A stretch of DNA of 64,000 nt, taken from NCBI GenBank assembly GCA_017387505.1, contig JAFOFB010000015.1, positions 62,001 to 126,000 of the forward strand, given 5' to 3'. The position numbers and the translations under genes were made by a program. Under the pieces are notes generated by a model. It did no database searches. It had not been told where the DNA came from and saw only the letters and a program-made list of their open reading frames with translations. Source of the DNA: Methanocorpusculum sp. Its GTDB lineage: Archaea > Halobacteriota > Methanomicrobia > Methanomicrobiales > Methanocorpusculaceae. Of the stretch, positions 1 through 8,040 are shown one piece after another (position 1 is the stretch's first letter; every line of letters begins with the position of its first letter).

Positions 1-1
1 C

Positions 2-277
2 GAAAGTGAACTTGACGCAGAAGAAGGTGCAGACATTCTGATGGTAAAGCCTGCAACCTTCTATCTGGATATCTTATCAGATATCCGCTCTCTCGGTTTG
101 CCGGTTGCCGCATATCATGTTTCAGGAGAGTATGCGATGATTAAAGCTGCTGCCGCAAACGACTGGATTGATGAGAAAAAGGTCGTGATGGAGGCCATGA
201 CCTCCATAAAGAGGGCTGGAGCAGACCTTATCATAACTTACTACACCCGCGATATCCTGAGGTGGCTTAATGAATGA
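2..277 (+). CDS. hemB: Porphobilinogen synthase (delta-aminolevulinate dehydratase), C-terminal part
   Basis: The reading frame is open from base 2 and is the last 91 residues of HemB, which condenses two 5-aminolevulinate molecules into porphobilinogen in the cytoplasm. The family signature [17 protein letters not shown] is visible at the start; its lysine is the Schiff-base lysine region of the family. It is followed by the conserved [16 protein letters not shown] and the C-terminal [11 protein letters not shown]. The 5' end lies outside the window. The stop overlaps the hemL start by 8 bases, so the two are translationally coupled in a tetrapyrrole operon. Confidence 0.95.
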   Translation, partial: ESELDAEEGADILMVKPATFYLDILSDIRSLGLPVAAYHVSGEYAMIKAAAANDWIDEKKVVMEAMTSIKRAGADLIITYYTRDILRWLNE

Positions 278-1526
278 TGCTGTATGCGGCAAAAAAAGCC
301 GCGAACTTTTCGAAGAAGCAAAAACACTTCTACCAGGGGGCGTTGCAAGTCCTGTCAGAGCTATTCAGCCTTATCCGTTCTACACAGAGTCGGCATCAGG
401 ATGCCGGCTGAAAACTGTTGACGGGCTCGAGTACATCGACTGCTGTTTAGGATACGGCCCGCTTCTCTTAGGCCATGCCCATCCATCTGTGACGCGGGCA
501 GTCGCAGACCAGTTAACCCGCGGTACACTTTTCGGCACTCCATCAGAACTTGAGATTGAACTTGCCCGCATTGTAACTTCTGACTATCCGTCCATTGATA
601 TGCTCCGTTTTGTCTCGACCGGAACCGAGGCAACCCTGTCTGCTCTGCGTCTTGCCCGCGGGTTTACCGGAAAGACTGAGATTGTAAAGGTCGAAGGGGG
701 CTTTCACGGAGCGCATGAATCGGTCCTGATTGCCGCAGGAAGCGGGGCGTTGACTCATGGAACCCCTGACTCTGCAGGTGTTCCGGCTGAGTTTGCTGCG
801 GCAACAAGGCAGGTTGCCTACAATGATGCTGAAGCCCTCGAAGAGACGCTCTCCAAAAATGACAACATAGCAGCGTTCATCATCGAGCCGGTGATGGGAA
901 ATGTAGGTCCAATTCTTCCGGAGAAAGGATACCTGGAAGCTGTTCGCGAAATTACAAAAGCACATGATGTTCTTCTCATCTTTGATGAGGTAATCACAGG
1001 TTACCGGCTTGGAATCGGAGGTGCTCAGGTAAAGTTTGGTGTAACGCCTGATATTACAACGCTTGGGAAAATTGTCGGCGGCGGACTTCCTGTTGGTGTG
1101 TTTGGAGCATGCCGGGAAATTATGGAGTGCGTATCTCCATCGGGTGCTGTCTATAATGCCGGAACATTCAACGCCAACCCGCTTTCGATGTTGGCAGGTC
1201 TTTCTGCCCTTCGTTTCCTGCATGAAAATACAGGCCTCTACGCAGACGCTGAAGAAGCAGTCTGCCGTATTCGTGAAAGCATTCATATGGATGCTGAGAG
1301 TTTTGTGTCATGCGGTTCGATGTTCAAATACTTCTTCAGAGATTCAGCTCCGAAAAATTACCGTGAAGCAAAGGAGTCAGACACTGCTGCCTTCAGGAAG
1401 TTCTGGGAGGCCGCTCTCAAATCCGGAGTTTTTCTTCCGCCGTCTCAGTTCGAGACAAACTTCCTCTCATTTGCGCATGACAAAGAAGCGGTCGATAAAA
1501 TCTGTGAGGTGTACTCATGTCTGTAA
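270..1526 (+). CDS. hemL: Glutamate-1-semialdehyde 2,1-aminomutase
   Basis: This 418-residue protein has the usual length of GSA aminomutase, the PLP enzyme that moves the amino group of glutamate-1-semialdehyde to give 5-aminolevulinate (C5 pathway). The class-III aminotransferase core is clear: [12 protein letters not shown], then [20 protein letters not shown] with the PLP-binding lysine, then [13 protein letters not shown]. The start overlaps hemB by 8 bases and the end overlaps hemC by 10 bases, which fits one operon supplying uroporphyrinogen for F430, cobalamin and related cofactors. hemA (glutamyl-tRNA reductase) is not in the window and may lie upstream. Confidence 0.95.
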   Translation: MNDAVCGKKSRELFEEAKTLLPGGVASPVRAIQPYPFYTESASGCRLKTVDGLEYIDCCLGYGPLLLGHAHPSVTRAVADQLTRGTLFGTPSELEIELARIVTSDYPSIDMLRFVSTGTEATLSALRLARGFTGKTEIVKVEGGFHGAHESVLIAAGSGALTHGTPDSAGVPAEFAAATRQVAYNDAEALEETLSKNDNIAAFIIEPVMGNVGPILPEKGYLEAVREITKAHDVLLIFDEVITGYRLGIGGAQVKFGVTPDITTLGKIVGGGLPVGVFGACREIMECVSPSGAVYNAGTFNANPLSMLAGLSALRFLHENTGLYADAEEAVCRIRESIHMDAESFVSCGSMFKYFFRDSAPKNYREAKESDTAAFRKFWEAALKSGVFLPPSQFETNFLSFAHDKEAVDKICEVYSCL

Positions 1527-2410
1527 TTAGAATAGGCACTCGCGGAAGCAAGCTCGCCCTTGCCCAGACAAACCGTGTTGTATCAGCCCTTGAGGCAAAC
1601 GGTGTTGAGGCTGAGATTGTTGTAATCTCAACACGCGGGGACAGAGTAACTGACCGCGCTTTACATGAGGCAGGAGGTTTCGGGCTGTTTGTTCGCGAAC
1701 TTGACAACGCAATCTTAGATGGAAGAATTGATGCAGCAGTCCACAGCATGAAAGACATTCCGGCAGAACGCCCCAAGGGTACTGCTCTTGCCGCAGTTCT
1801 AAAGCGTGACCCTCCGTTTGATTTTATGGTTGTTGAAAAACCTCTTGAAGAGGTGTTTACGATTGGAACATCCTCTCTTAGGAGACGTGCTCAGCTTCTT
1901 AGATACTATCACAAGTATCCCGAGATGCATGTTGCAAATCTTCGGGGAAACATCGACACCCGTCTTGCAAAACTCGAATCGGGCGAGTATGATGCCATAA
2001 TCCTGGCAGAAGCTGCATTAACCCGTCTTGGGATTCATGTTCACGGCTTCAGGCTTCCGGCAGATTCTTTCGTACCAGCTCCAAATCAGGGAGCGATTGC
2101 TGTTGTGTCCCGGGATGAATCATCTCTTCTGGATATTTTTGCTCCGTTAAATGATGCACAGACAGCATTTGACACAGCGGCTGAGAGGGCTGTTATGGAA
2201 GAGATTGGGGGCGGGTGTTTTACTCCTTATGGAATTTACTGTCAGGGTGGGCGTCTTGCCGCAGAAGTTTTGTCTCTTGACGGCACAAAGTCATGCCGTG
2301 TTGACGGGATGATTTCATCCGTTGATGAAGCCCGCGGGGTTGGCAGAGAGCTTCGCGAAAGAGCTGCTGAGTTAATCGAGGAGGCACACCGTGTCGTGGA
2401 GGGGGAATGA
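1517..2410 (+). CDS. hemC: Hydroxymethylbilane synthase (porphobilinogen deaminase)
   Basis: This 297-residue protein matches HemC, which polymerises four porphobilinogens into hydroxymethylbilane. The N-terminus carries [15 protein letters not shown], followed by [12 protein letters not shown], the conserved [12 protein letters not shown] and the RRRAQLLRY stretch. The dipyrromethane-binding cysteine is in [10 protein letters not shown] near residue 235. It overlaps hemL by 10 bases and cobA by 4 bases. No hemD (uroporphyrinogen-III synthase) lies between hemC and cobA, although that is a common position for it; hemD must be elsewhere or divergent. Confidence 0.95.
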   Translation: MSVIRIGTRGSKLALAQTNRVVSALEANGVEAEIVVISTRGDRVTDRALHEAGGFGLFVRELDNAILDGRIDAAVHSMKDIPAERPKGTALAAVLKRDPPFDFMVVEKPLEEVFTIGTSSLRRRAQLLRYYHKYPEMHVANLRGNIDTRLAKLESGEYDAIILAEAALTRLGIHVHGFRLPADSFVPAPNQGAIAVVSRDESSLLDIFAPLNDAQTAFDTAAERAVMEEIGGGCFTPYGIYCQGGRLAAEVLSLDGTKSCRVDGMISSVDEARGVGRELRERAAELIEEAHRVVEGE

Positions 2411-3132
2411 CAGGTAAAGTGTATCTTGTAGGTTCAGGCCCCGGGGGCTTGTCGCTTCTTACATACCGTGCCCGCGAAGTGATTGACAAAGCGGATGTGA
2501 TTCTTTATGACCAGCTTCCGGGAGAAGAGATTATCTCATCTCTTCCGCCTGCGGCAGAGAAGATTGATGTCGGAAAATGGGGCGGATGCCACACAATGAA
2601 GCAGGAGGATATCGAGTCTTTGATGGTTCGCCTCGCAGAAGATGGGAAGACCGTTGTAAGACTTAAAGGCGGCGACCCGTTTGTTTTTGGAAGAGGCGGC
2701 GAGGAGATGGAAACTCTTCGAAGTCATGGAATATCTGTAGAAGCGGTTCCGGGAATTACAAGCGGGATTGCAGTGCCTGAATCTGTTGGAATTCCTGTAA
2801 CCCACAGGGATTTTGCAAGTTCTGTTACTTTCATCACCGGTCACGAGAGTGAAAAAGAGGTGTCTTCGATTGACTGGGTGTGGCTTGCAAAAACTCCGGG
2901 GACTATAGTTATCTATATGGGTGTTAAAAACATCCCGCAGATTTCATCAAGACTTATCGAAAACGGAATGTCTGCTTCGACAAAGGTAGCTGTAATCGAA
3001 AACGGCTTCCGCGAGAATCAGAGGGTGACCTGCGTGACATTAGATGAACTGCCAAAAGCGGCAGTTCGGGTCGGATTCAAAGCCCCTGCGATTGTTGTAA
3101 TAGGCGAAGTGGTATCCCTTTACCGTGGATAA
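2407..3132 (+). CDS. cobA: Uroporphyrinogen-III C-methyltransferase (SUMT)
   Basis: This 241-residue SAM-dependent methyltransferase converts uroporphyrinogen III to precorrin-2, the branch point to cobalamin, F430 and siroheme. Tetrapyrrole methylase signatures are plain: VYLVGSGPGGLSLLT at the N-terminus, then VVRLKGGDPFVFGRGGEE, then VEAVPGITSG and GIPVTHRD. It is the single-domain SUMT form, without the CysG dehydrogenase domain. The ATGA overlap with hemC and an 8-base overlap with the next gene indicate one transcript. Confidence 0.95.
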   Translation: MTGKVYLVGSGPGGLSLLTYRAREVIDKADVILYDQLPGEEIISSLPPAAEKIDVGKWGGCHTMKQEDIESLMVRLAEDGKTVVRLKGGDPFVFGRGGEEMETLRSHGISVEAVPGITSGIAVPESVGIPVTHRDFASSVTFITGHESEKEVSSIDWVWLAKTPGTIVIYMGVKNIPQISSRLIENGMSASTKVAVIENGFRENQRVTCVTLDELPKAAVRVGFKAPAIVVIGEVVSLYRG

Positions 3133-4324
3133 TAAATACTGCAAGCCCCCATCTTCTATCATGCAGAATGCTGATGCCTATTACCTGTATGATGAAGCTG
3201 TTATTCTTGAAAACCTGCGTGTCTTAACGCAGACGTTTCCAAACTTCCGCTTCTTCTACTCAGCAAAAACCAATCCAAACCCGCATATCTTAAAGACCTT
3301 AATCAAAAACGACTGCGGAATTGACGCGGCATCTTCAGGCGAAGTCCGCCTTGCTGTAAAACATGGATTAACTCCTGATAAAATCAGCTACTCTGCACCG
3401 GGAAAGACTGATGAAGATATCAGATATTCTCTTCCGCGTTCACGTGTTGTTGCAGACAGCTTAGGCGAGCTTTCCAGAATTGACAGAATAGCAGGTGAGC
3501 TTGGCGAAAAATTCGAAATTGGTATCCGCATAAATCCGCCGTTTGGAATGGACAGTATCTTTGGCGTGTCGTCCCAGTTTGGAATTGATTATGAATCTCT
3601 GGGAGAGATGCCAAACCTCTCCAATGTTTCAATCACATCAATTCACACGCACATTCAGTCTCAGAATTTAGGATGGGAAACTCTTGCGGGATATTATGAA
3701 AATGTCTTGTCTCTCGCACGCGAGATGAAGAAAGCCGGATTTACGATTGAGACTGTAAATCTTGGAAGCGGATGCGGAATTGTTTACGATGATGAGATGC
3801 AGTCTCCTCTTGATATGGAATCTCTTGGTTCTGCAGTTCGTAAACTGACCGAAAAGTATGCAGATGTATCCCGCGATTTAATTATCGAGCCGGGACGCTA
3901 TATTGTTGGAAAGGCCGGAGTTTTCAGAACCCGCATTTTGGATAAGAAAGTTTCCCGCGGCAAGACATACCTGATTGCATCAGGGGGAATGAACGGATTC
4001 CTTCGTCCGGCAATCGCAAACATTGCAAAACTCTACGGCCATGTAAACCGCGGAGCTGAGCCTTTAATCTCCTGCGGGAATCCATGTAAGATTACTGTTC
4101 TAAATGACTTGGAAGATACCGAGACTGTAACTATAACCGGGAATCTCTGTTCGGGCTTTGATGTATTTGCCCGCGACATTTCGCTGCCGAAGGCAGAGGT
4201 TGGAGACTTCATTGAGTTTTCCAATGCCGGAAGTTATGCCTGTACTCTATCGCTTCGGGAGTTTGCATCTCAGCCGAAGGTTCGCGAGTTTTTCAGAACT
4301 GTTGACGGTGAGGTTTTAGAGTAA
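3125..4324 (+). CDS. PLP-dependent decarboxylase, diaminopimelate/ornithine decarboxylase fold (group IV)
   Basis: This 399-residue protein has the alanine-racemase-type barrel and C-terminal sheet of group IV decarboxylases. The PLP lysine is in FFYSAKTNPNP near residue 50. HTHIQSQ, LGSGCGIVYD, EPGRYIVG and the C-terminal CSGFDVFARD and NAGSYACTLS match substrate- and phosphate-binding motifs of the family. Diaminopimelate decarboxylase (last step of lysine synthesis) is the simplest reading, but the usual HIGSQ is HIQSQ here, so a related decarboxylase is possible. It sits inside the heme operon, overlapping cobA by 8 bases. The link to tetrapyrroles is not obvious. Confidence 0.8.
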   Translation: MDNKYCKPPSSIMQNADAYYLYDEAVILENLRVLTQTFPNFRFFYSAKTNPNPHILKTLIKNDCGIDAASSGEVRLAVKHGLTPDKISYSAPGKTDEDIRYSLPRSRVVADSLGELSRIDRIAGELGEKFEIGIRINPPFGMDSIFGVSSQFGIDYESLGEMPNLSNVSITSIHTHIQSQNLGWETLAGYYENVLSLAREMKKAGFTIETVNLGSGCGIVYDDEMQSPLDMESLGSAVRKLTEKYADVSRDLIIEPGRYIVGKAGVFRTRILDKKVSRGKTYLIASGGMNGFLRPAIANIAKLYGHVNRGAEPLISCGNPCKITVLNDLEDTETVTITGNLCSGFDVFARDISLPKAEVGDFIEFSNAGSYACTLSLREFASQPKVREFFRTVDGEVLE

Positions 4325-5044
4325 ATGGGTGATAGGTACTATGAAGTCGATGCAGTACGCGGCTCTGCTCTTTTCCTCATGGTACTATACCACATCTTAT
4401 TTTGTCTGTTCTTTTTTGGAATCATTGACTGGTTCAATCCTTATGTCATAAGCGGGGCTTTCGGGGCTGCTGTGTTTATTCTGGTTGCAGGTTTATCTCT
4501 CGTTCTTGCAAACCGAAAACCATCAGGTGTTTTGAAGCGCGGAGTTCAGCTTATAGCCTGCGGGATGATTATTACTGCTGTTACATGGATTGTTTACCCG
4601 CAGGGTTTTGTAATTTTTGGAATCCTGCATTTAATCGGATTTGGAACAATTCTGTCTCTTCCGTTCCTTTCAAAGAAGGTTGTATGGTATATTCCGGCTG
4701 TTTTCGGGGCTGCGGTTATTGGTTTGTCATTCTTTTTAGATGGACATACAGGCTCTCTTTTACTCTTACCATTCGGTCTTCCGTATGCCGGCTTCGTTTC
4801 TCTTGATTATGAGCCGCTTATCCCATGGTTTGGAGTTTTGCTTCTTGGAGCTGCTGCTGGAAAACTGCTCTATCCGTCAGGAAGATGCCGTCTCTTATCC
4901 CGTCTTCCCGCGATGCCTTCTATGTTTAGACCGGTTTGTTTTGTTGGACGGCACACTCTTATCATCTATATGCTTTACGTTCCTGTGATTATTCTGGCTG
5001 TGTTCCTGATTTTCCCGGATGCTGTTCTTTCGTTTTTGTTCTAA
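4325..5044 (+). CDS. DUF1624 / heparan-alpha-glucosaminide N-acetyltransferase-like membrane protein
   Basis: This 239-residue polytopic protein begins YEVDAVRGSALFLMVLYHIL, which is the DUF1624 signature (D..RG then M..YH in the first helix). About six or seven hydrophobic helices follow. The family is related to membrane acyltransferases of the YeiB/HGSNAT type; the actual substrate is unknown. The ATG directly follows the stop of the decarboxylase gene with no spacer, so it is the last gene of the heme operon. Confidence 0.75.
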   Translation: MGDRYYEVDAVRGSALFLMVLYHILFCLFFFGIIDWFNPYVISGAFGAAVFILVAGLSLVLANRKPSGVLKRGVQLIACGMIITAVTWIVYPQGFVIFGILHLIGFGTILSLPFLSKKVVWYIPAVFGAAVIGLSFFLDGHTGSLLLLPFGLPYAGFVSLDYEPLIPWFGVLLLGAAAGKLLYPSGRCRLLSRLPAMPSMFRPVCFVGRHTLIIYMLYVPVIILAVFLIFPDAVLSFLF

Positions 5045-5100
5045 ACCATAGGTTAATATCTCGTGAAGATTAATAGAGAATCATTTAGGAGATGACACAA

Positions 5101-5850
5101 ATGGAATTATTAGCAGGAAAAGTAGCTGTAGTAACAGGTGGTACCCGCGGAATTGGTCTTGCAACTGTAAAGAAATTCCTTGAAAACGGGGCAAAAGTAA
5201 TTCTTTTCGGCTCTCGCCAGGAAAGTGTTGACAAAGCTCTCGATTCTCTGAAAGCAGAAAACCCGGCATGGGAAGTTGACGGAGACTGGCCTGACTTAAA
5301 CAGCGGCGAGGCCGTACGTTCTGCTTTTGCAAAGATTAAGGACCAGTATGGTAAAATCGATATTCTGGTAAACAATGCAGGTGTTTCTGACAGCACTCCG
5401 ATTGGAAACTACGAAGACGGTCAGTTTGAGAAGGTTATCAACTTAAATGTCAATGCTATTGCTGTAGCTGTCCGCGCTGTTGTTCCGATTATGCGTGAGC
5501 AGGGTGGAGGAGTTATCTTAAACACAAGTTCAATGGTTTCTATCTCCGGTCAGCCGTCAGGTGTGGCATACCCTGCAAGTAAGTTTGCAGTAAACGGCCT
5601 TACACTTTCTCTTGCCCGCGAGCTTGGACCGTCCAACATCCGTGTAAATGCTGTAGCTCCGGGAATCACAAACACTGATATGGTGGCAGCACTTCCAGAG
5701 CAGGTTATTCAGCCGATGATTCAGGCAATTCCGCTTAGAAGAATCGGTGAGCCTGAAGATATCGCAAATGGTTTCCTCTTCCTTGCATCTGACCTTGCAA
5801 GCTATGTCACCGGAGAGATTCTCTCTGTTGACGGAGCTATGAGGTCCTAA
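5101..5850 (+). CDS. Short-chain dehydrogenase/reductase (FabG-like)
   Basis: This 249-residue classical SDR probably oxidises or reduces an alcohol/ketone with NAD(P)H. It has the Rossmann glycine motif VVTGGTRGIG, the NNAG motif in DILVNNAGVS, the catalytic serine in NTSSM, and the YPASK catalytic Tyr/Lys pair. The C-terminal SVDGA is typical of the FabG group. A longer start at 5092 exists, but the ribosome-binding site AGGAGAT (5087-5093) leaves no spacing to it and gives good spacing to ATG 5101. It is monocistronic, with a short leader and a hairpin after it. The substrate cannot be deduced. Confidence 0.85.
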   Translation: MELLAGKVAVVTGGTRGIGLATVKKFLENGAKVILFGSRQESVDKALDSLKAENPAWEVDGDWPDLNSGEAVRSAFAKIKDQYGKIDILVNNAGVSDSTPIGNYEDGQFEKVINLNVNAIAVAVRAVVPIMREQGGGVILNTSSMVSISGQPSGVAYPASKFAVNGLTLSLARELGPSNIRVNAVAPGITNTDMVAALPEQVIQPMIQAIPLRRIGEPEDIANGFLFLASDLASYVTGEILSVDGAMRS

Positions 5851-5911
5851 CCTCACTTTTTTGTGCGCACCGGCATTTTTCCAAAATTCTGCAATTTTCA
5901 AAAACTCATTA

Positions 5912-5940
5912 AATCGCTTATTTTTGAAAAATAAGCGATT
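5912..5940 (+). terminator. Perfect 14-bp hairpin after the SDR gene
   Basis: A 14-base stem (5912-5925 and 5927-5940) with a single-base loop surrounds position 5926, 61 bases after the SDR stop, in AT-rich DNA rich in T and A runs. It probably ends the SDR transcript. The symmetry is also compatible with a protein-binding palindrome. Confidence 0.55.
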
Positions 5941-5972
5941 AATAACTGCAAAAATTTTCGTAACTTAAACCA

Positions 5973-5981
5973 AGTATATAT
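5973..5981 (+). promoter_or_regulatory. TATA box of the META-domain lipoprotein gene
   Basis: AGTATATAT preceded by a purine-rich BRE-like stretch (TTAAACCA) lies 24 bases before the ATG at 6005. Archaeal transcription usually starts about 26 bases after the TATA centre, which puts the start almost at the ATG. Confidence 0.6.
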
Positions 5982-6004
5982 GCTCCAAGGTGCAATGATG
6001 TAGT

Positions 6005-6406
6005 ATGAGAAAGACAGCACTTGTCATGTTAGCAGTTGCCCTTGTTGGCATCGTTGCAGCGGCCGGATGCATCAGCAACGCCGCAAACTCCGACACTCCA
6101 GTCGGTGAATGGATCATCAGCGGAACAGACGTAACTCTCTCCCTCAAGGCAGACGGAACCTTTGCAGGAAAGGGCCCGGTAAACAACTACTTCGGAAACT
6201 ACGTCCAGAATGGCGAATCCTTAACCCTTGAGCAGGTTGGAGCAACCATGATGTTTGGTCCGAACATGGAAGCAGAAGATGCATACTTCGAATCCCTCAA
6301 GAATGTTGCAGGATTCACCTTAACTGACGCAGGACTCACCTTAGTCGATGCAAACGGAAAGGCTGTTGTCTCCTTTGCAGCACAGTCCTTCGTTGACGAA
6401 GAGTAA
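6005..6406 (+). CDS. META-domain (HslJ-like) lipoprotein
   Basis: This 133-residue protein has a lipoprotein signal peptide: positive MRK, a hydrophobic run, then the lipobox-like AAAGC with the cysteine near residue 21. The mature part matches the META/HslJ pattern: VGEWIISG, a SLKADGTFAGKGPVN segment with NYFGNY, a TMMFGPN loop, and a LTLVDANGKAVVSF ending. In bacteria META proteins are linked to heat-shock or novobiocin resistance, but no archaeal function is known to me. It is probably anchored on the outer face of the membrane. Confidence 0.7.
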   Translation: MRKTALVMLAVALVGIVAAAGCISNAANSDTPVGEWIISGTDVTLSLKADGTFAGKGPVNNYFGNYVQNGESLTLEQVGATMMFGPNMEAEDAYFESLKNVAGFTLTDAGLTLVDANGKAVVSFAAQSFVDEE

Positions 6407-6461
6407 GAAGATACTTCTCAAAGAAACTAAATCCATAAAAATACCTCCAAACCAATCTTTT

Positions 6462-7142
6462 TTACTCTTCTTTCAGAAACGCTTCAACTGTTTTGTTGAA
6501 TTCATCTGCTCTTTTCATCGGCAGAAAATGATCTCCTTCGAGAAACTGCAATTTTGCTTTAGGGATTGTTTCGGCAATCATTTTCGTATGAGCTGTAGAA
6601 ATCATATCTCTCGTTCCTGCAAGAACTAGTGTTTCTGCCTGAATCCGTCTTAGGTGTTCTTTAGAGATTCCAAAATCATTAACCATCAGCCCTAAGATTT
6701 CTGCATTTTTCTTTGCCTCTGGATTTTTGAAGCGTGAGGCTATCCAATATCCGATTTCAATTGGAATCTGTACTGAACGTTTCACAGCTTTAGGACTTGT
6801 GCATGCTCCGCATAGAATTAATTTTCCAACTCTTTTCGGGTTTTCTGCGGCAAACAAAATTGCTGTGTTTGCTCCGTCAGAAAATCCAAGAAGATCTGCT
6901 GTTTCAATTCTCTGTTCATCCATAAAGTATCTCAGGTCTTTTGCAAACTGCGGAAAAGACATTGGGACATCTCCGCGTGGTGAGTTTCCGTGTCCTCTTG
7001 TATCAACAGAAATCACCTCACGAAATCCTGAAAAATGGTCAATCTGCAAAGCAAAGTCATCACTGCTTCCGCCGTTTCCGTGCAGAAGAATGAGGGGCTT
7101 TCCCTCTCCTGCTTTTTTGTATGCGAGAGAAATCATCCGCAT
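6462..7142 (-). CDS. Alpha/beta hydrolase
   Basis: This 226-residue serine hydrolase has the oxyanion motif LLHGNGGS, the nucleophile elbow GFSDGA, the acid in LAGTRDMIS and the histidine in EGDHFLP. The substrate is unknown; likely activities are carboxylesterase or C-C hydrolase. The gene overlaps the 3' end of the small gene before it by 10 bases and is the last of a leftward group that starts with a cyclophilin gene. An internal ATG at 7136 is an alternative start. Confidence 0.85.
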   Translation of the reverse strand: MRMISLAYKKAGEGKPLILLHGNGGSSDDFALQIDHFSGFREVISVDTRGHGNSPRGDVPMSFPQFAKDLRYFMDEQRIETADLLGFSDGANTAILFAAENPKRVGKLILCGACTSPKAVKRSVQIPIEIGYWIASRFKNPEAKKNAEILGLMVNDFGISKEHLRRIQAETLVLAGTRDMISTAHTKMIAETIPKAKLQFLEGDHFLPMKRADEFNKTVEAFLKEE

Positions 7143-7477
7143 CCGCCGCCCATCTCATAGAGGGCGTAGAGTTCATTTGCGGCAGACATGTCGCCTCTTT
7201 CCATTGTTTCGCTGATTAAAATCTCTGCACACTCAACAGGAAGGCATCCAATACTTTCCTCTCCTGAGCGAATCATTGAGATGATTTTTGAAAACTCATC
7301 GTCTGTGAGTTTCAGGAGGCGTGCTTCGAAGTCCTCTGCATCTTTTGCGAAATGGTTTGCCACCGGGGCTAAAATTGAACGGTACTCTGCGGCTGATGTT
7401 TTGCAGGTAAGGCTTGTACACTCGGGTGCTAATTTTTCCAGGAGACGAATGTCGTCTTCGGATAAGGTTCGGCTCAT
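7133..7477 (-). CDS. Small Cys-containing protein of unknown function with a GGGCG C-terminus
   Basis: This 114-residue protein is not recognised. It is mostly helical in appearance, acidic, and has cysteines at 20, 25, 78, 83 and 113, arranged as two C-x4-C pairs plus one inside a C-terminal GGGCG tail. It lies 9 bases after the cyclophilin stop and overlaps the alpha/beta hydrolase start, so it is part of that transcript. A SPASM radical SAM gene is divergent just beyond the cyclophilin. Metal binding or post-translational modification of the tail is conceivable but unproven. Confidence 0.65.
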   Translation of the reverse strand: MSRTLSEDDIRLLEKLAPECTSLTCKTSAAEYRSILAPVANHFAKDAEDFEARLLKLTDDEFSKIISMIRSGEESIGCLPVECAEILISETMERGDMSAANELYALYEMGGGCG

Positions 7478-7486
7478 AAAAAAGAT

Positions 7487-7978
7487 TTAGAGAAGGGTTG
7501 CTTCAACAATCACAACATCTTCTAATGGTCTGTCGCTGTAGTTGGTCTTGACCTTTCCAATCTTTTCGACAACTTCCATTCCTTCAACAACGTGTCCGAA
7601 TGCCGGGTGGGCTTTGTCGAGATAGTTGTTGTTTACTAAGTTGATGAAGAACTGACTTCCTCCGGTGTTCGGGCCTGCGTTTGCCATGGAGATGGTTCCT
7701 TTGTTGTTCTTGTTGTCCGGCATGAACTCATCTTTAATCTGGTATCCAGGTCCACCTCTTCCGGTTCCGGTCGGGTCTCCTCCCTGAATCATGAATCCGT
7801 CAATTACGCGGTGGAAGATAACTCCGTTGTAGAATCCCTCGCCCACGAGTTTTGCGAAGTTTCCTGCAGTGATTGGCATGTCTTCGCGAAGTTCAAGGGT
7901 GATGTCTCCCATATTGGTCTTGAGAAGAACTTTCTGTGGTGTCATATAGTAGAATGCGTCTGCTTTGGTAATAAACAT
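7487..7978 (-). CDS. Cyclophilin-type peptidyl-prolyl cis-trans isomerase
   Basis: This 163-residue single-domain cyclophilin catalyses proline isomerisation in the cytoplasm. Characteristic stretches are FHRVIDGFMIQGGDPTGTG, SMANAGPNTGGSQFFI and HPAFGHVVEGMEVV. A start at 8008 is possible, but a GGAGGG ribosome-binding site lies 11 bases before ATG 7978, so that start is chosen; ATG 7945 has no such site. It heads a leftward three-gene group and shares a short intergenic region with the divergent radical SAM gene. Confidence 0.92.
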   Translation of the reverse strand: MFITKADAFYYMTPQKVLLKTNMGDITLELREDMPITAGNFAKLVGEGFYNGVIFHRVIDGFMIQGGDPTGTGRGGPGYQIKDEFMPDNKNNKGTISMANAGPNTGGSQFFINLVNNNYLDKAHPAFGHVVEGMEVVEKIGKVKTNYSDRPLEDVVIVEATLL

Positions 7979-8040
7979 GGGGGTTTGTACCCTCCAAACA
8001 ATAATCATGAATATCCATACTGCCCAATATATTCTAATTC

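Noticed and set aside
543-1286. A 247-codon leftward frame inside hemL
   Set aside because: No family motifs, no start signals, and it lies wholly within a conserved gene.
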